Counted from the first letter of the stretch, positions 1-10,479 are shown. The stretch: DNA of 39,959 nucleotides from Tissierella creatinini (GCA_005046945.1 SUSS01000025.1:1-39959); one strand, 5' to 3'. The notes: generated from the letters alone by a model not told the origin. A program made the numbers and translations.

Positions 1-72
1 TTTCTTTATTTTAAAGTGTTCGGCTTTCCGTGTCTACAATATTATACTAACACCAGAATCTTGCTTCTCCAA

Positions 73-124
73 TAAAAAGGACACCAAACTACTTGCTTAA
101 TTCTAGCAATTGTTTGATGTCCAC
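73..124 (-). terminator. Intrinsic terminator of the cytochrome pair
   Basis: On the minus strand GGACA-t-CAAAC pairs with GTTTG-g-TGTCC, with an inner TTGCT/AGCAA stem, followed by TTTTTATT. It lies about 40 bases past the stop codon of the membrane cytochrome gene and closes this two-gene transcript. The remaining 72 bases to the left window edge show no gene or clear site. Confidence 0.8.
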
Positions 125-163
125 TTATCTGATTAAGAAGAATCATGGTGTTTTACCTACTCC

Positions 164-559
164 CTAATTCAATAAATAATATATCGCACTAGGGTAAAAA
201 TAGTGTAACATCAGTAATGCAACCGAAACAAAGGCCATTCTCTTATGCCACACAAAAAATATTCTCTTCTTAGCCTTATAAAAGGACCCTCCTAATGCAC
301 CTGTTAAAATAATGGATAGATATAACAAGGTGCCAGTATGAAGTCTTAAGGATCCTAATGCCATGTACCCATGGATTATACCTATTACTATTAGGACAAT
401 TCCCAAGGGCTTGTGGAATTTTCTTAAATATTTCACTATATTTCTAATGTCCTTATTCTTACTATTAAATAATTTTCTGCTTAGGAAATTTAAAGCAAAA
501 GGTGCAACTACTATGGTAAGAGAAATAGCATTAATCCAACCAAGTATTTTATAGTCCAT
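164..559 (-). CDS. Membrane b-type cytochrome, ferric reductase-like transmembrane domain (inferred)
   Basis: A 131-residue protein with about four hydrophobic helices. Two helices carry histidine pairs at identical spacing: His49/His63 and His105/His119 (H-x13-H in both). This is the pattern of bis-histidine haem ligation in ferric reductase and NADPH oxidase-like transmembrane domains, so two stacked membrane haems are plausible. It has no flavin or NAD domain, so it must take electrons from a partner. The start is set by a GGAGGTGG ribosome site 14 bases downstream of the neighbouring haem lipoprotein, with which it is probably co-transcribed. The four histidines are seen directly; haem content and direction of electron flow are inferred. 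A cytochrome b561-like family is the alternative. Confidence 0.65.
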   Translation of the reverse strand: MDYKILGWINAISLTIVVAPFALNFLSRKLFNSKNKDIRNIVKYLRKFHKPLGIVLIVIGIIHGYMALGSLRLHTGTLLYLSIILTGALGGSFYKAKKRIFFVWHKRMAFVSVALLMLHYFYPSAIYYLLN

Positions 560-572
560 AATCCACCTCCGG

Positions 573-959
573 CTATTCTGCTAATTTTCCTACTATAGGA
601 ACGCCTTTAAGTCTTGCTACACCATGAGGAGATATGTTCTTGATTTCTTCGGTCAGATCATTACCTGCTTCAAAGCCGTTGTGCTTTCCTCCGCTCCATT
701 CCATAACACCTGTAAAATCATAGATTACTCCATCTACTGCAACATAAGCAGGCATTCCATTTTCACCATTGTATTGACCTAGCTCTTCTAAAGTTAGTAC
801 CAGTTCTTCAGTAGCTTCAGTTTCAGCAGGTTCATCAACTGGACTTGAAACTGCTGGGTCTTGGCTCGATGGGGCTTCTGCTGGTGTGGTACTTTTTGAA
901 CATCCTGTTAATAATATAGTTGCCATCAGTAATATCATTATAAATTTAATGTTTTTCAT
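573..959 (-). CDS. Lipoprotein with cytochrome b5-like haem-binding domain
   Basis: A 128-residue exported lipoprotein. A hydrophobic signal (residues 5-18) ends in the lipobox LLTGC, so Cys20 is the predicted lipidated N-terminus. Residues 21-50 are a low-complexity Pro/Ala/Ser/Glu linker. Residues 52-128 match the cytochrome b5-like haem/steroid-binding fold: the stretch AYVAVDGVIYDFTGV, then Gly-Lys-His93-Asn-Gly and Ser-Pro-His112-Gly, the two histidines being candidate axial haem ligands. AAGGAGA precedes the ATG. The downstream partner is a membrane cytochrome, suggesting that electrons cross the membrane to or from this surface haem protein. The redox partner and substrate cannot be read from the sequence. 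Confidence 0.85.
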   Translation of the reverse strand: MKNIKFIMILLMATILLTGCSKSTTPAEAPSSQDPAVSSPVDEPAETEATEELVLTLEELGQYNGENGMPAYVAVDGVIYDFTGVMEWSGGKHNGFEAGNDLTEEIKNISPHGVARLKGVPIVGKLAE

Positions 960-1119
960 GAGAGTCTCTCCTTAATAATGTGAATTTTAGGATAAAAATA
1001 CTTCATACTTAGTTAAATTTATACCCATATATGTAAGCTCCAAATTATGATAGTAAAAACCATATAGGAATTATATAGAAAAATTAGGCAATAATACTAT
1101 CAAAAGGAGGCTTTTTATT

Positions 1120-1731
1120 ATGAGATTACCAAAGCATATAGGAATAATTCCCGATGGAAATCGACGTTGGGCAGTCAACAAGGGGATGACAAAGGAAAAA
1201 GGATATAGTGAAGGGCTTAATCCGGGATTGGAAGTATTTAAGCTTTGCGAAGAGTATGGAATAGAAGAGCTCACATTCTACGGTTTTACTGCAGATAATA
1301 CAAAGAGGCCTAAATTTCAGAGGCTTGCTTTTACTAAGGCTTGTATTGATGCTGTTGAGATGCTAGCTAAGGAAAATGCAGACCTTTTGGTTATTGGCAA
1401 TTATGAATCGGATATGTTTCCTAGACAGCTCTTACCTTACGTTGAGAGAAAGAGGTTTGGGCAAGGAGGCACTAAGGTTAATTTTTTAGTTAATTATGAT
1501 TGGAAATGGGATGTTTCTGATACAATTAAGGGTTTGAAGTCCAATGATATATCCAGGGTGGATTTGATTATTAGATGGGGAGGACGCAGGAGATTGAGTG
1601 GGTTTTTACCATTGCAATCCGTATATTCAGACTTCTACATCGTTGAAGACTACTGGCCTGACTTTAGGCCGGAACAGTTCACTCAAGCTTTAGCATGGTA
1701 CCAACAACAGGATATAACCCTTGGGGGTTGA
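1120..1731 (+). CDS. Short cis-prenyltransferase (undecaprenyl diphosphate synthase family)
   Basis: A 203-residue member of the UppS family, shorter than the usual ~250. The N-terminal pyrophosphate-binding motif HIGIIPDGNRRWA is intact with catalytic Asp12. Residues 148-180 match the C-terminal signature (Asp-Leu-Ile-Ile-Arg, Arg-Leu-Ser, Pro-Leu-Gln-Ser, Trp-Pro-Asp-Phe). Two hallmarks differ: the usual Phe-Ser-x-Glu-Asn-Trp motif reads FTADNT at 56-61, and the usual Glu of the Arg-Thr-Ser-Gly-Glu motif is Arg156. It stands alone, not in the rpsB-tsf-pyrH-frr-uppS cluster where housekeeping UppS is normally found. Prenyl transfer is likely; chain length and pathway are open. I leave the symbol blank because of these differences. 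AAAGGAGG sets the start. Confidence 0.75.
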   Translation: MRLPKHIGIIPDGNRRWAVNKGMTKEKGYSEGLNPGLEVFKLCEEYGIEELTFYGFTADNTKRPKFQRLAFTKACIDAVEMLAKENADLLVIGNYESDMFPRQLLPYVERKRFGQGGTKVNFLVNYDWKWDVSDTIKGLKSNDISRVDLIIRWGGRRRLSGFLPLQSVYSDFYIVEDYWPDFRPEQFTQALAWYQQQDITLGG

Positions 1732-1737
1732 AAATAT

Positions 1738-1764
1738 AAAATGCTTCTTCGGAAGCTTTTTTTA
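1738..1764 (+). terminator. Intrinsic terminator after the prenyltransferase
   Basis: GCTTC-TTCG-GAAGC hairpin with a UUCG tetraloop followed by seven T. It separates the prenyltransferase from the V-ATPase operon. Confidence 0.85.
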
Positions 1765-1875
1765 TTTTGTTATTTAATTAATTAAGTAAATGTGTTATAC
1801 TATTTCCTAATAATATCATACTATTTAAATTATATTGTTAAATTATGTCGATATAAAATTATAAATATTATTTTT

Positions 1876-1926
1876 TTGCAATAGTTTTGCAATAGTATTG
1901 ATTTATTCTTGCAATTGTTATAAAAT
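1876..1926 (+). promoter_or_regulatory. V-ATPase operon promoter with three phased TTGCAAT repeats
   Basis: A candidate sigma-A promoter has -35 TTGATT (1898-1903), a 17-base spacer and -10 TAAAAT (1921-1926), about 65 bases before the first ATP synthase gene. TTGCAAT occurs at 1876, 1887 and 1909, i.e. 11 and 22 bases apart, so on one face of the helix. The third lies between -35 and -10. The promoter assignment is by eye; the repeats suggest an operator but no regulator is identified. Confidence 0.5.
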
Positions 1927-1991
1927 TTAGTAACATTGGGTAGATTCATATTTTTTTTTAAGGCGTATATAATATTATAGGGGGTGAAGCG

Positions 1992-2318
1992 ATGGCAAAG
2001 GATGCTATAGAAGCTGTTAGAGAAGCAGAACTTAAGGCAAAGGAAATTTTAGAAGAAGCAAAGATTACTAGAAAAAATTCTAGAATCGAAGCTGAGAAAA
2101 GTGCAGAAAATCAGTTCAATAAAGTATTGTCAGAAGCTGAAGCAGAATCCAATAGTATTAAGGATAAAGCTTTGAGTGAAGGGGAGTTGATGGCAAAACC
2201 TATTATTCAAAAGGGACTCGAAGAAGCTGAGGCAATAAATGGATTGAAGGGTGTTAAATTAGAATCAGCTGTGAATATTATAATTGAGAGGATTGTGAAC
2301 GCAAATGGCAATAGTTAA
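1992..2318 (+). CDS. ntpF: V-type ATPase peripheral stalk subunit (NtpF/AhaH, subunit G/H)
   Basis: A 108-residue, Glu/Lys/Ala-rich, almost wholly helical protein with heptad character, matching the small coiled-coil stalk subunit (NtpF of Enterococcus hirae, AhaH of archaea). It pairs with subunit E to form the peripheral stator that links the A3B3 head to the membrane subunit I. GGGGGTGAAG precedes the ATG. It is first in the operon and its 3' end overlaps the start of ntpI by 14 bases, which implies translational coupling. Sequence conservation is low in this family, so position and coiled-coil character carry the assignment. Confidence 0.85.
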   Translation: MAKDAIEAVREAELKAKEILEEAKITRKNSRIEAEKSAENQFNKVLSEAEAESNSIKDKALSEGELMAKPIIQKGLEEAEAINGLKGVKLESAVNIIIERIVNANGNS

Positions 2319-4251
2319 AATGAGCAACTTCAGCCTTTTTGCCTTTGATTCAAAAAGAGAAGATCTTCTCCATGAGCTTCAGGAATTCAAGTACGTTCAT
2401 TTTTCTGATATTGAGATGGATGATTCCTTAAAGGAAATAGGATTAACAGATGTAAAAGTTCCAGAAAGTTTAGTAGCCATTGATGAGGATATCTCAAAGG
2501 TGAAATACGGAATGGATTTGTTAGGCAAGTATTACACAAAGGAAACAGGACTGAAGGCTATGAAGAAGGGGCTTGAGACCTTTGAATTTAAGGAGCTTGA
2601 AGAAAAGGCTTTAAAAATTGATTACCATAGTATTTATAATCAGCTGAAAGAGCTAAATACCGAGAAGGAAGTTTTACGCCAAGAAATTTCAAAGTTAAAT
2701 ACCGCTATAAGTGAATTAAACCCATGGGTAAAATTAGATAGTCCAATAAGTGAATTAGACTCATTTGAACAAAGTGAAATCGTTTTAGGAACTATTCCCA
2801 AAAAGCTTACTCAAAAACTTCAAGGTGAATTAACTGACACTAAGTATACTTATTTTGAAGTATTAAGTGAAAGCAAGGATGATTCTTGTGTGTTAGCAAT
2901 GACCTCCAAGGGCGAGGAAGAACTGCTAAAAGATATCTTAAGAAACAACAGTTTTTCTAGAGTAAAGCTGACAGGAGTGAAAACGCCTTCCGAAGAAATA
3001 AGTGACTATGAGAGTAGAATCAAAAGGCTAAAGGAAGAGGTTACAAGCAAGGAAAACGATATCAAAATCCTTGCTAACAATTTACCTGATTTAGAAGTTG
3101 AGTATGAATATCTACTAAATAAGAAGTTGAGATTCGCTGCATCAGAGAAGTTTGTTAAGACCGATAATGTTACCCTAATAAAGGGTTATTTTCCTACAGA
3201 TATGAAGGAAGAATTTACAAATGCAATTAGTACAACTTTAAATGATTATTATTATCTTGAAGTTGAAGAAGCGGACAAGGAGGATGCTAATACACCTATA
3301 CTGTTAAAGAACTCGAAGTTTGTACAATCCTTCCAGTCACTTACAGGTATGTATGCTCTTCCGCACTATAATGAAATTGACCCAACTCCGTTATTAGCAC
3401 CCTTCTACCTTATATTCTTTGGTATGATGGTTGCAGACCTTGGATATGGCTTGCTAATGTTGGTAGGAACAATTTGGGCATTGAAAACCCTTAACCTTTC
3501 CGATCAGCAAAGGAGTTCCATCAGATTCTTCTATTACCTAAGCTTTTCCACCATATTTTGGGGACTAGTATTTGGTTCTTTCTTAGGTGGAATAATTCCA
3601 TTGCCTGCATTGATAAACCCGGCTGAGCAATATAATGAGTTGCTTGTTATATCAATAATATTTGGTATAGTCCATATATTCTTTGCATTAGGGGTAAAGG
3701 CCTACATATTAATCAGAGATGGTCAACCGCTAAATGCATTGTTCGATGTTGGATTCTGGTATATGGCATTAACGGGTGGAATTGTTTACCTTATTGCTAT
3801 GGTAATGACTGTACCTCCGTTTTTAAAAACCATAGGCTTTGCTGTTATGGTAATAGGAATGGCTGGTATCATATTAACAGGCGGAAGAGATGCAAACAGC
3901 ATAGGAGGAAAGGCCGCTGGAGGTCTTTACAGCCTATATGGTATCTCCTCATATGTTGGAGACTTTGTCTCATATTCAAGACTAATGGCTCTTGGATTGT
4001 CCGGTGGTTTTATTGCATCAGCTATAAATATGATGGTTGATATGCTGGTTGCAAAGGGCATCATAGGAATTTTATTCGGAATTGTGGTATTCCTTGTAGG
4101 CCAAGCCTTCAATATCTTCCTAAGCTTACTTGGTGCATATGTTCATACCATCAGACTTACCTATGTAGAATTCTTCGGTAAATTCTACTCAGGCGGAGGA
4201 AAAGAGTTTAAGCAATTTAGAAACAAACCAAAATATATTAATATAAAATAG
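2305..4251 (+). CDS. ntpI: V-type ATPase membrane subunit I (a-subunit)
   Basis: A 648-residue protein with a soluble coiled-coil N-terminal half (about 1-340) and a C-terminal half with about seven membrane helices. Arg559 in YSRLMALGL and Arg617 in HTIRLTYVEFFGKFY are the two conserved membrane arginines; their spacing resembles that in the family. The arginines face the Glu of the rotor ring and drive ion exchange in the two half-channels. The start MAIVKM is the usual N-terminus of this family, so I prefer 2305 to the ATG at 2320 even though it overlaps ntpF. The subunit forms the stator channel with the NtpK ring. Confidence 0.95.
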   Translation: MAIVKMSNFSLFAFDSKREDLLHELQEFKYVHFSDIEMDDSLKEIGLTDVKVPESLVAIDEDISKVKYGMDLLGKYYTKETGLKAMKKGLETFEFKELEEKALKIDYHSIYNQLKELNTEKEVLRQEISKLNTAISELNPWVKLDSPISELDSFEQSEIVLGTIPKKLTQKLQGELTDTKYTYFEVLSESKDDSCVLAMTSKGEEELLKDILRNNSFSRVKLTGVKTPSEEISDYESRIKRLKEEVTSKENDIKILANNLPDLEVEYEYLLNKKLRFAASEKFVKTDNVTLIKGYFPTDMKEEFTNAISTTLNDYYYLEVEEADKEDANTPILLKNSKFVQSFQSLTGMYALPHYNEIDPTPLLAPFYLIFFGMMVADLGYGLLMLVGTIWALKTLNLSDQQRSSIRFFYYLSFSTIFWGLVFGSFLGGIIPLPALINPAEQYNELLVISIIFGIVHIFFALGVKAYILIRDGQPLNALFDVGFWYMALTGGIVYLIAMVMTVPPFLKTIGFAVMVIGMAGIILTGGRDANSIGGKAAGGLYSLYGISSYVGDFVSYSRLMALGLSGGFIASAINMMVDMLVAKGIIGILFGIVVFLVGQAFNIFLSLLGAYVHTIRLTYVEFFGKFYSGGGKEFKQFRNKPKYINIK

Positions 4252-4254
4252 TGA

Positions 4255-4746
<492 letters not shown>

Positions 4747-4767
4747 AAAAATTAAGGATGTGAAGTT

Positions 4768-5325
4768 ATGTCAAATTTAGATAACCTTACACAGAAGATT
4801 CTTGATGACTCAAGGAATGAAGCTGCTTCAATTATAGAAGAATCAGAGAGATTAACCCAGGAATTGATTAATTCTAAAATTAAAGAAGCCAATGACAAGA
4901 AGTCAAGGATCCTGGAAAAAGCAGCACTTGAAGCTGCTATGATTAAGGACAGGGTAATTTCAAACGCAGAATTATCTGCCAGAGATGAAATATTAAAGGC
5001 AAAGCAGAATATAATCGGTAAGGTATTCTCTTCAGCTAAGGATAAACTAAAGAATATAAGTGAAGAAGATTATATTAAATTTTTGAAGAATAGATTAAGC
5101 TCAATGAAGCTTAAGGGCTCAGAAGTCCTAATAGTACCTGAAAAGATGAGAGAAAAGGTTAAGAAACTTGGCTTAAATCCTAGTGTATCCGGCAGTGAAA
5201 CAGTTGAATCGGGTTTTCTACTAAAGGATGGCAATATAGTTATGAACTTCTCCTTTGACTCTTTAGTGGATTTCTTAAGGGAGGAGCTAGAAGGAGAAAT
5301 AGCCAGAGAGCTGTTCAAAGGATAG
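4768..5325 (+). CDS. ntpE: V-type ATPase peripheral stalk subunit E
   Basis: A 185-residue protein: a long N-terminal helix rich in Glu/Lys/Ala (1-95) followed by a small globular C-terminal domain, as in V/A-ATPase subunit E. It forms the stator heterodimer with NtpF and contacts the B subunit. Its place between K and C is the usual operon position. The ribosome site AAGGATGTGAAG is ordinary and the gene follows ntpK after 21 bases. No unusual feature is visible. Confidence 0.9.
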   Translation: MSNLDNLTQKILDDSRNEAASIIEESERLTQELINSKIKEANDKKSRILEKAALEAAMIKDRVISNAELSARDEILKAKQNIIGKVFSSAKDKLKNISEEDYIKFLKNRLSSMKLKGSEVLIVPEKMREKVKKLGLNPSVSGSETVESGFLLKDGNIVMNFSFDSLVDFLREELEGEIARELFKG

Positions 5326-5335
5326 GAGTGATTTC

Positions 5336-6337
5336 ATGGATAGAATGGATTTCATCCAAGGTGTAACCAGAACCAGAGTCCTTGAAACAAGACTCCTTTC
5401 AGGGACCAGGATAGATAGGATAATTGATGCAAAGGATATACAAGAGATTTATAAGATCCTAAATGAAACAGAGTATTCAAATGCCGTTTCAGGTGTTAGT
5501 AGAGATGATGAATATGAAAAAATCTTATCATCAGAACTTAAGAGAGTATATAAGTTGATGAGAGAAGTTTCAAAGGACCCTATAGTAGTTGATTTAATGG
5601 CACTTAAGTATGACTATCATAATCTTAAGGTAATGATTAAGGAAGATAAGTTTAATAAGGACCTTTCAGACAGTTACTCACCTTTAGGAACTTTGGATTT
5701 AAAAAAGCTAAATGCTGATTATGCTGATGGCAATCTTAATGATATTAAGCCAGAGTTTAGTCAAGCAATTGAGGCTGTACTTAAGGATTTAGAGATAAAT
5801 AACGATCCTCAGAGAATCGATATGATTCTTGACAAATACTACTTTAATCATTTATATAAGATGGCTAGTGAAACTAAGATTGACCTATTTGTTGAATATG
5901 TTAGGGATATGATTGACTTTATAAATGTAAAATCCATTATTAGATTAAAGAACCAGGGGAAAGATGTTAAGTTTTCAGATGATGTAATTCTGGAAAATGG
6001 AAATATTGATAAGGAAACTATTCTTGCCTCTCTAAATGATAGCGTGGATAATATGATTCATAAATTTAGAAACTCTAAGATAAGCAGCGGCTTATCAAAG
6101 GGTTTAGAATCCTATAAACATACCGGCAGATTATCCGATTTAGAGAAATATATGGATAATTATCTAATGGAACTTAATAAGGCATCTAAGAATATTCATT
6201 TTGGTCCAGAGCCATTATTCTCATATCTAGTAGCTAAGGAAGCTGAGATTAAGACTTTGAGAATCATAATGGTAGCAAAGATTAACAATCTTTCTCCGGA
6301 AGTCATAAGAGGAAGGGTGCGTGATTTATATGTTTAA
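5336..6337 (+). CDS. ntpC: V-type ATPase central socket subunit C (d-subunit)
   Basis: A 333-residue all-helical soluble protein matching subunit C of bacterial V-type ATPases (d in eukaryotes). It sits on the cytoplasmic face of the rotor ring and receives the central shaft (subunits D and F). The N-terminal stretch with Arg-rich [11 protein letters not shown] and the internal Asp/Asn-rich helices fit the family, and its length is normal. It starts 10 bases after ntpE with TAGGAGTG as ribosome site, and its stop codon overlaps the start of the next gene. Confidence 0.9.
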   Translation: MDRMDFIQGVTRTRVLETRLLSGTRIDRIIDAKDIQEIYKILNETEYSNAVSGVSRDDEYEKILSSELKRVYKLMREVSKDPIVVDLMALKYDYHNLKVMIKEDKFNKDLSDSYSPLGTLDLKKLNADYADGNLNDIKPEFSQAIEAVLKDLEINNDPQRIDMILDKYYFNHLYKMASETKIDLFVEYVRDMIDFINVKSIIRLKNQGKDVKFSDDVILENGNIDKETILASLNDSVDNMIHKFRNSKISSGLSKGLESYKHTGRLSDLEKYMDNYLMELNKASKNIHFGPEPLFSYLVAKEAEIKTLRIIMVAKINNLSPEVIRGRVRDLYV

Positions 6338-6638
6338 AATTGCCGTTGTTGGCGATAAGGATTCAGTACTTGCCTTTAAGGCTCTTGGAGTAGACGTTTT
6401 TACCGTATATGACGCTGATGAAGCAAGGAAGACTGTTGACACTATCGCCCGTGATCGCTATGGCATCATATTCATCACTGAGCAAATAGCTAGCATGATT
6501 CCGGAAACTATAGGTCGTTATGACAAAGAGATAGTCCCTACTATAATATTGATACCTAGTAATCAAGGTACTTTAAATATTGGTATGGATATAATTAACG
6601 AAAACGTAGAAAAAGCAATAGGATCAAATATTTTGTGA
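6330..6638 (+). CDS. ntpG: V-type ATPase central shaft subunit F
   Basis: A 102-residue protein with the N-terminus [21 protein letters not shown], the characteristic start of subunit F (NtpG in E. hirae), a small Rossmann-like protein bound to shaft subunit D. I chose ATG 6330, eight bases inside ntpC, because it gives the family N-terminus; an in-frame GTG at 6321 would add three residues and is nearer the GGAAGGG site. About 50 bases separate it from ntpA, with no hairpin I can see, so the operon continues. Confidence 0.9.
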   Translation: MFKIAVVGDKDSVLAFKALGVDVFTVYDADEARKTVDTIARDRYGIIFITEQIASMIPETIGRYDKEIVPTIILIPSNQGTLNIGMDIINENVEKAIGSNIL

Positions 6639-6687
6639 TGCAATTAGAATAATTGCTTCCAATACTTTAAGAAAAGGAGGGAATATC

Positions 6688-8451
6688 TTGAAAGTTGGAA
6701 AAATAATTAAGGTATCCGGACCCTTAGTAGTTGCAGAGGGGATGGATGAAGCTAACGTATATGACGTTGTAAACGTTTCAGATAATAGACTTATCGGTGA
6801 AATAATTGAAATGAGAGGCGATAGAGCTTCTATACAGGTATATGAAGAAACAACAGGCATAGGACCTGGAGACCCTGTTTATACAACAGGAGAGCCTCTT
6901 TCAGTAGAACTGGGACCCGGACTTATTGAAAACATGTTTGATGGTATTCAGAGACCTCTTGAAACCCTAAGAGGATTAGCTGGAGACTTTCTTACAAAAG
7001 GAGTTGAGGTTAAGAGCCTTAACAGAGAAAAGAAATGGGAATTCAAGCCTAGTGTAAAAGTAGGAGATGAAGTTAAAGCAGGAGATGTGATCGGTACAGT
7101 ACAGGAGACTCCCATTGTCCTTCACAAGATTATGGTGCCATTTGGAATGTCAGGTAAAGTAACTGAGATAAAATCGGGTAGCTATACAGTAGTTGATAAT
7201 ATCTGTACTATTGACGGAGATAAGACAATACAGATGATGCAAAAGTGGCCTGTAAGAAAGGGTAGAAAGTATGATAGAAAGCTTAATCCAACGGATCCGC
7301 TTTTAACAGGACAAAGGGTTATAGATACATTCTTCCCGGTTTCCAAAGGAGGAACTGCTGCTATCCCGGGACCCTTTGGTTCAGGCAAGACAGTAGTTCA
7401 GCATCAGCTTGCAAAGTGGGCTGACTCAGAAATAGTAGTATATGTAGGCTGTGGAGAGCGTGGAAATGAGATGACTGACGTTCTTATGGAATTCCCGGAG
7501 ATTATTGACCCTAAGACTGGGGAATCTCTGATGAAGAGAACAGTTCTTATAGCAAATACATCCAACATGCCCGTAGCAGCAAGAGAGGCATCAATTTATA
7601 CAGGTATAACAATAGCTGAATACTTTAGAGACATGGGATATTCGGTAGCCATAATGGCTGACTCCACATCAAGATGGGCAGAGGCTTTAAGAGAGATGTC
7701 CGGACGTCTTGAAGAGATGCCAGGGGATGAAGGATATCCGGCATATCTAGCGAGCCGTGCAGCTGAATTCTATGAAAGAGCCGGCAAGGTAGTATGTTTA
7801 GGTTCAGATGGAAGACAAGGAGCTATTACGGTAATAGGTGCGGTATCACCTCCTGGAGGAGATATTTCCGAGCCGGTTTCACAGGCTACTTTAAGAATAG
7901 TAAAAGTATTCTGGGGATTGGATTATGCATTATCCTATAAGAGACACTTCCCTGCAATTAACTGGCTAAACTCCTATTCCCTTTATCAATCAGCAATAGA
8001 TAATTGGATGGATGCAAATATAGATCCACAATTTGCAGAGAATAGAATAAAGGCAATGAACCTTTTACAAGATGAATCAGGCCTTCAAGAAATTGTAAGG
8101 CTTGTAGGTAGAGATTCATTATCTGAAAAAGATCAACTTAAGCTTGAAGCAACTAAGTCCATTAGAGAAGACTATTTACAGCAAAATGCCTTCCATGAGA
8201 TTGATACATTCTGCTCATTTAAGAAACAGAACAAGATGCTTAAGTTAATCCTTCAATTCTATGATGATGGATTAAGAGCCTTAGAGGCAGGAGTATATCT
8301 AAAGGATGTAGAAAACATGGAAGTAAGAAATAAGATTGCTCGTACAAAGTATATAGCTGAAGCTAATATAAGTGAAATAGATGCCATAGGCGTCGAATTA
8401 AAAACAAGCATTGATGAATTAATAAGCAAGGGAGGTATCCTTAATGCTTAA
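6688..8451 (+). CDS. ntpA: V-type ATPase catalytic subunit A
   Basis: A 587-residue catalytic subunit. The Walker A loop GPFGSGKT is at 228-235, preceded by the usual non-homologous insertion (about 110-185) that separates A subunits from F-type beta. The Walker B region with [13 protein letters not shown] and the arginine-rich [17 protein letters not shown] follow. The start codon is TTG, fixed by AAAGGAGGG seven bases upstream and by the N-terminal [17 protein letters not shown] barrel motif. The 3' end overlaps ntpB by eight bases. It hydrolyses ATP, or makes it, at the A/B interface. Confidence 0.98.
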   Translation: MKVGKIIKVSGPLVVAEGMDEANVYDVVNVSDNRLIGEIIEMRGDRASIQVYEETTGIGPGDPVYTTGEPLSVELGPGLIENMFDGIQRPLETLRGLAGDFLTKGVEVKSLNREKKWEFKPSVKVGDEVKAGDVIGTVQETPIVLHKIMVPFGMSGKVTEIKSGSYTVVDNICTIDGDKTIQMMQKWPVRKGRKYDRKLNPTDPLLTGQRVIDTFFPVSKGGTAAIPGPFGSGKTVVQHQLAKWADSEIVVYVGCGERGNEMTDVLMEFPEIIDPKTGESLMKRTVLIANTSNMPVAAREASIYTGITIAEYFRDMGYSVAIMADSTSRWAEALREMSGRLEEMPGDEGYPAYLASRAAEFYERAGKVVCLGSDGRQGAITVIGAVSPPGGDISEPVSQATLRIVKVFWGLDYALSYKRHFPAINWLNSYSLYQSAIDNWMDANIDPQFAENRIKAMNLLQDESGLQEIVRLVGRDSLSEKDQLKLEATKSIREDYLQQNAFHEIDTFCSFKKQNKMLKLILQFYDDGLRALEAGVYLKDVENMEVRNKIARTKYIAEANISEIDAIGVELKTSIDELISKGGILNA

Positions 8452-9832
8452 AGAATATAAGACAGTTAGTGAAGTAGTTGGCCCATTGATGGTAGTTGAA
8501 GGAGTAGAAGGGGTCAAGTACGAAGAATTAGTTGAGATAGAAACACAAACAGGTGAAAAGCGTAGAGGAAGAGTACTAGAAGTAAATGGTGACAGAGCCA
8601 TGATTCAGCTTTTCGAAGGCTCTTCAGGAATCAACCTTAAAAATACCAGCGTAAGATTTTTGGGTAGACCTCTTGAACTAGGGGTTTCACCTGATATGAT
8701 AGGTAGAATCTTCGATGGACTTGGACGTCCAAAGGACAATGGACCAAAGATTATAGCTGAAAAGAAGATAGACGTAAACGGTGTTCCTATGAACCCTGTA
8801 TCCAGAGACTACCCTGATGAGTTTATTCAGACAGGTATATCCTGTATAGATGGACTTAATACATTGGTAAGGGGACAAAAGCTTCCAATATTCTCAGGCT
8901 CGGGACTTCCTCATAATCAAGTAGCGGCTCAGATTGCAAGACAAGCAAACGTACTTGGCTCTAGTGAGAAGTTCGCCGTAGTATTTGCGGCTATGGGTAT
9001 TACCTTTGAAGAAGCGCAGTTTTTCATAGATGACTTTACAAAGACAGGTGCAATTGACAGAGCGGTGCTTTTCATGAATCTAGCAGATGACCCTGCTATC
9101 GAAAGAATTGCAACACCTCGTATGGCCTTGACTTGTGCAGAATACTTAGCATTTGAGAAAGATATGCATGTTCTTGTAATCCTTACAGATATGACTAACT
9201 ATGCAGAAGCTCTAAGAGAGACATCAGCTGCAAGAAAGGAAGTACCGGGAAGACGTGGATATCCTGGATATCTATACACTGACCTTGCAAGTCTATACGA
9301 AAGAGCCGGTAGAGTAAGAGGAAGAAAGGGTTCCATAACTCAGATTCCAATACTTACAATGCCGGAGGATGATATAACCCATCCGATTCCTGACTTAACA
9401 GGATATATTACGGAGGGGCAAATAATCCTTTCAAGAACTCTTTATAAGAGAGGTCTTGAGCCACCTATAAATGCCGTGCCTTCCCTTTCAAGACTTAAGG
9501 ATAAGGGTATTGGTAAAGGTAAGACTAGAGAAGATCATGCAGATACAATGAACCAGATTTATGCAGGTTATACTGCTGGTATTGAAGCTAGAGAGCTTGC
9601 TACTATCCTTGGTGATTCAGCGCTTTCCGATGCGGATATTGCATTTGCAAAGTTTGCTGAAGCATTTGATGCTAAATATGTAGACCAAGGATACAATAAT
9701 AACAGAAGTATTATCGATACTCTTGATCTTGGTTGGGACCTATTGAAAATAATTCCTAGAAGTGAGCTTAAGAGAATCAGAGAAGAATATCTTGATAAAT
9801 ATTTACCATTGGATGACAAAGGGGCTGAGTAG
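8444..9832 (+). CDS. ntpB: V-type ATPase non-catalytic subunit B
   Basis: A 462-residue subunit that alternates with A in the hexameric head. As is normal for B subunits it has no Walker A lysine; the site reads [19 protein letters not shown]. The central block [20 protein letters not shown] and the [19 protein letters not shown] region are family signatures; the conserved arginine after GRRGYPG lies at the A/B interface. AAGGGAGG within the ntpA end serves as ribosome site. Length and domain order are typical. Confidence 0.97.
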   Translation: MLKEYKTVSEVVGPLMVVEGVEGVKYEELVEIETQTGEKRRGRVLEVNGDRAMIQLFEGSSGINLKNTSVRFLGRPLELGVSPDMIGRIFDGLGRPKDNGPKIIAEKKIDVNGVPMNPVSRDYPDEFIQTGISCIDGLNTLVRGQKLPIFSGSGLPHNQVAAQIARQANVLGSSEKFAVVFAAMGITFEEAQFFIDDFTKTGAIDRAVLFMNLADDPAIERIATPRMALTCAEYLAFEKDMHVLVILTDMTNYAEALRETSAARKEVPGRRGYPGYLYTDLASLYERAGRVRGRKGSITQIPILTMPEDDITHPIPDLTGYITEGQIILSRTLYKRGLEPPINAVPSLSRLKDKGIGKGKTREDHADTMNQIYAGYTAGIEARELATILGDSALSDADIAFAKFAEAFDAKYVDQGYNNNRSIIDTLDLGWDLLKIIPRSELKRIREEYLDKYLPLDDKGAE

Positions 9833-10474
9833 ATGGCTAAGCTAAATGTTAATCCAACTCGGATGGAGCTTAGTACCCTTAAGAGAAGATTAAAGACCTC
9901 CACAAGAGGTCATAAGCTCTTGAAGGATAAGCAAGATGAGCTTATGAGAAGATTCATCGAGTTAATTAGAAAGAATAAAGCGCTTAGAATAGAAGTAGAA
10001 AAAGAACTTTCTGCTTCCTTCAAGGAGTTTTTATTAGCCTCTTCTGTTATGAGTCCTGAGATGCTAGAAGAAGCTGTTTCCGTTCCAAAGGAAACAATTA
10101 CAGTGGACATAAAGAAGAAAAACGTAATGAGCGTTAACGTTCCTGTAATGAACTTCATCAGAAAGCTAGAAGGAGATGAAGGCAGCATATATCCATATGG
10201 ATTTGCTCAAACTTCATCCGAGCTAGATGATGCAATATCAAAGCTGTATGGGATAATGCCAAAGCTATTAGAGCTTGCAGAGGTTGAAAAATCATGCCAG
10301 CTTATGGCTGATGAAATCGAAAAGACCAGAAGAAGGGTAAATGCTCTTGAGTACAGGACTATACCTGATCTGGAGGATACTATTAGATTCATAAGAATGA
10401 AGCTTGATGAAAGTGAAAGAAGTACTATTACCAGACTTATGAAGGTAAAGGATATAATCAACAAAGAAGCATAA
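9833..10474 (+). CDS. ntpD: V-type ATPase central shaft subunit D
   Basis: A 213-residue protein with long N- and C-terminal helices that form the rotor shaft inside the A3B3 head. The N-terminal [20 protein letters not shown] and the C-terminal [19 protein letters not shown] are the standard signatures. The ATG follows the ntpB stop codon with no spacing, so translation is coupled. It is the last gene; a strong terminator begins within ten bases of the stop. No ntpH or ntpJ equivalent follows, unlike E. hirae. Confidence 0.95.
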   Translation: MAKLNVNPTRMELSTLKRRLKTSTRGHKLLKDKQDELMRRFIELIRKNKALRIEVEKELSASFKEFLLASSVMSPEMLEEAVSVPKETITVDIKKKNVMSVNVPVMNFIRKLEGDEGSIYPYGFAQTSSELDDAISKLYGIMPKLLELAEVEKSCQLMADEIEKTRRRVNALEYRTIPDLEDTIRFIRMKLDESERSTITRLMKVKDIINKEA

Positions 10475-10479
10475 ATAAA

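Noticed and set aside
8444-9832. Missing Walker A lysine in ATPase subunit B
   Set aside because: B subunits of V-type ATPases are non-catalytic and normally lack it.
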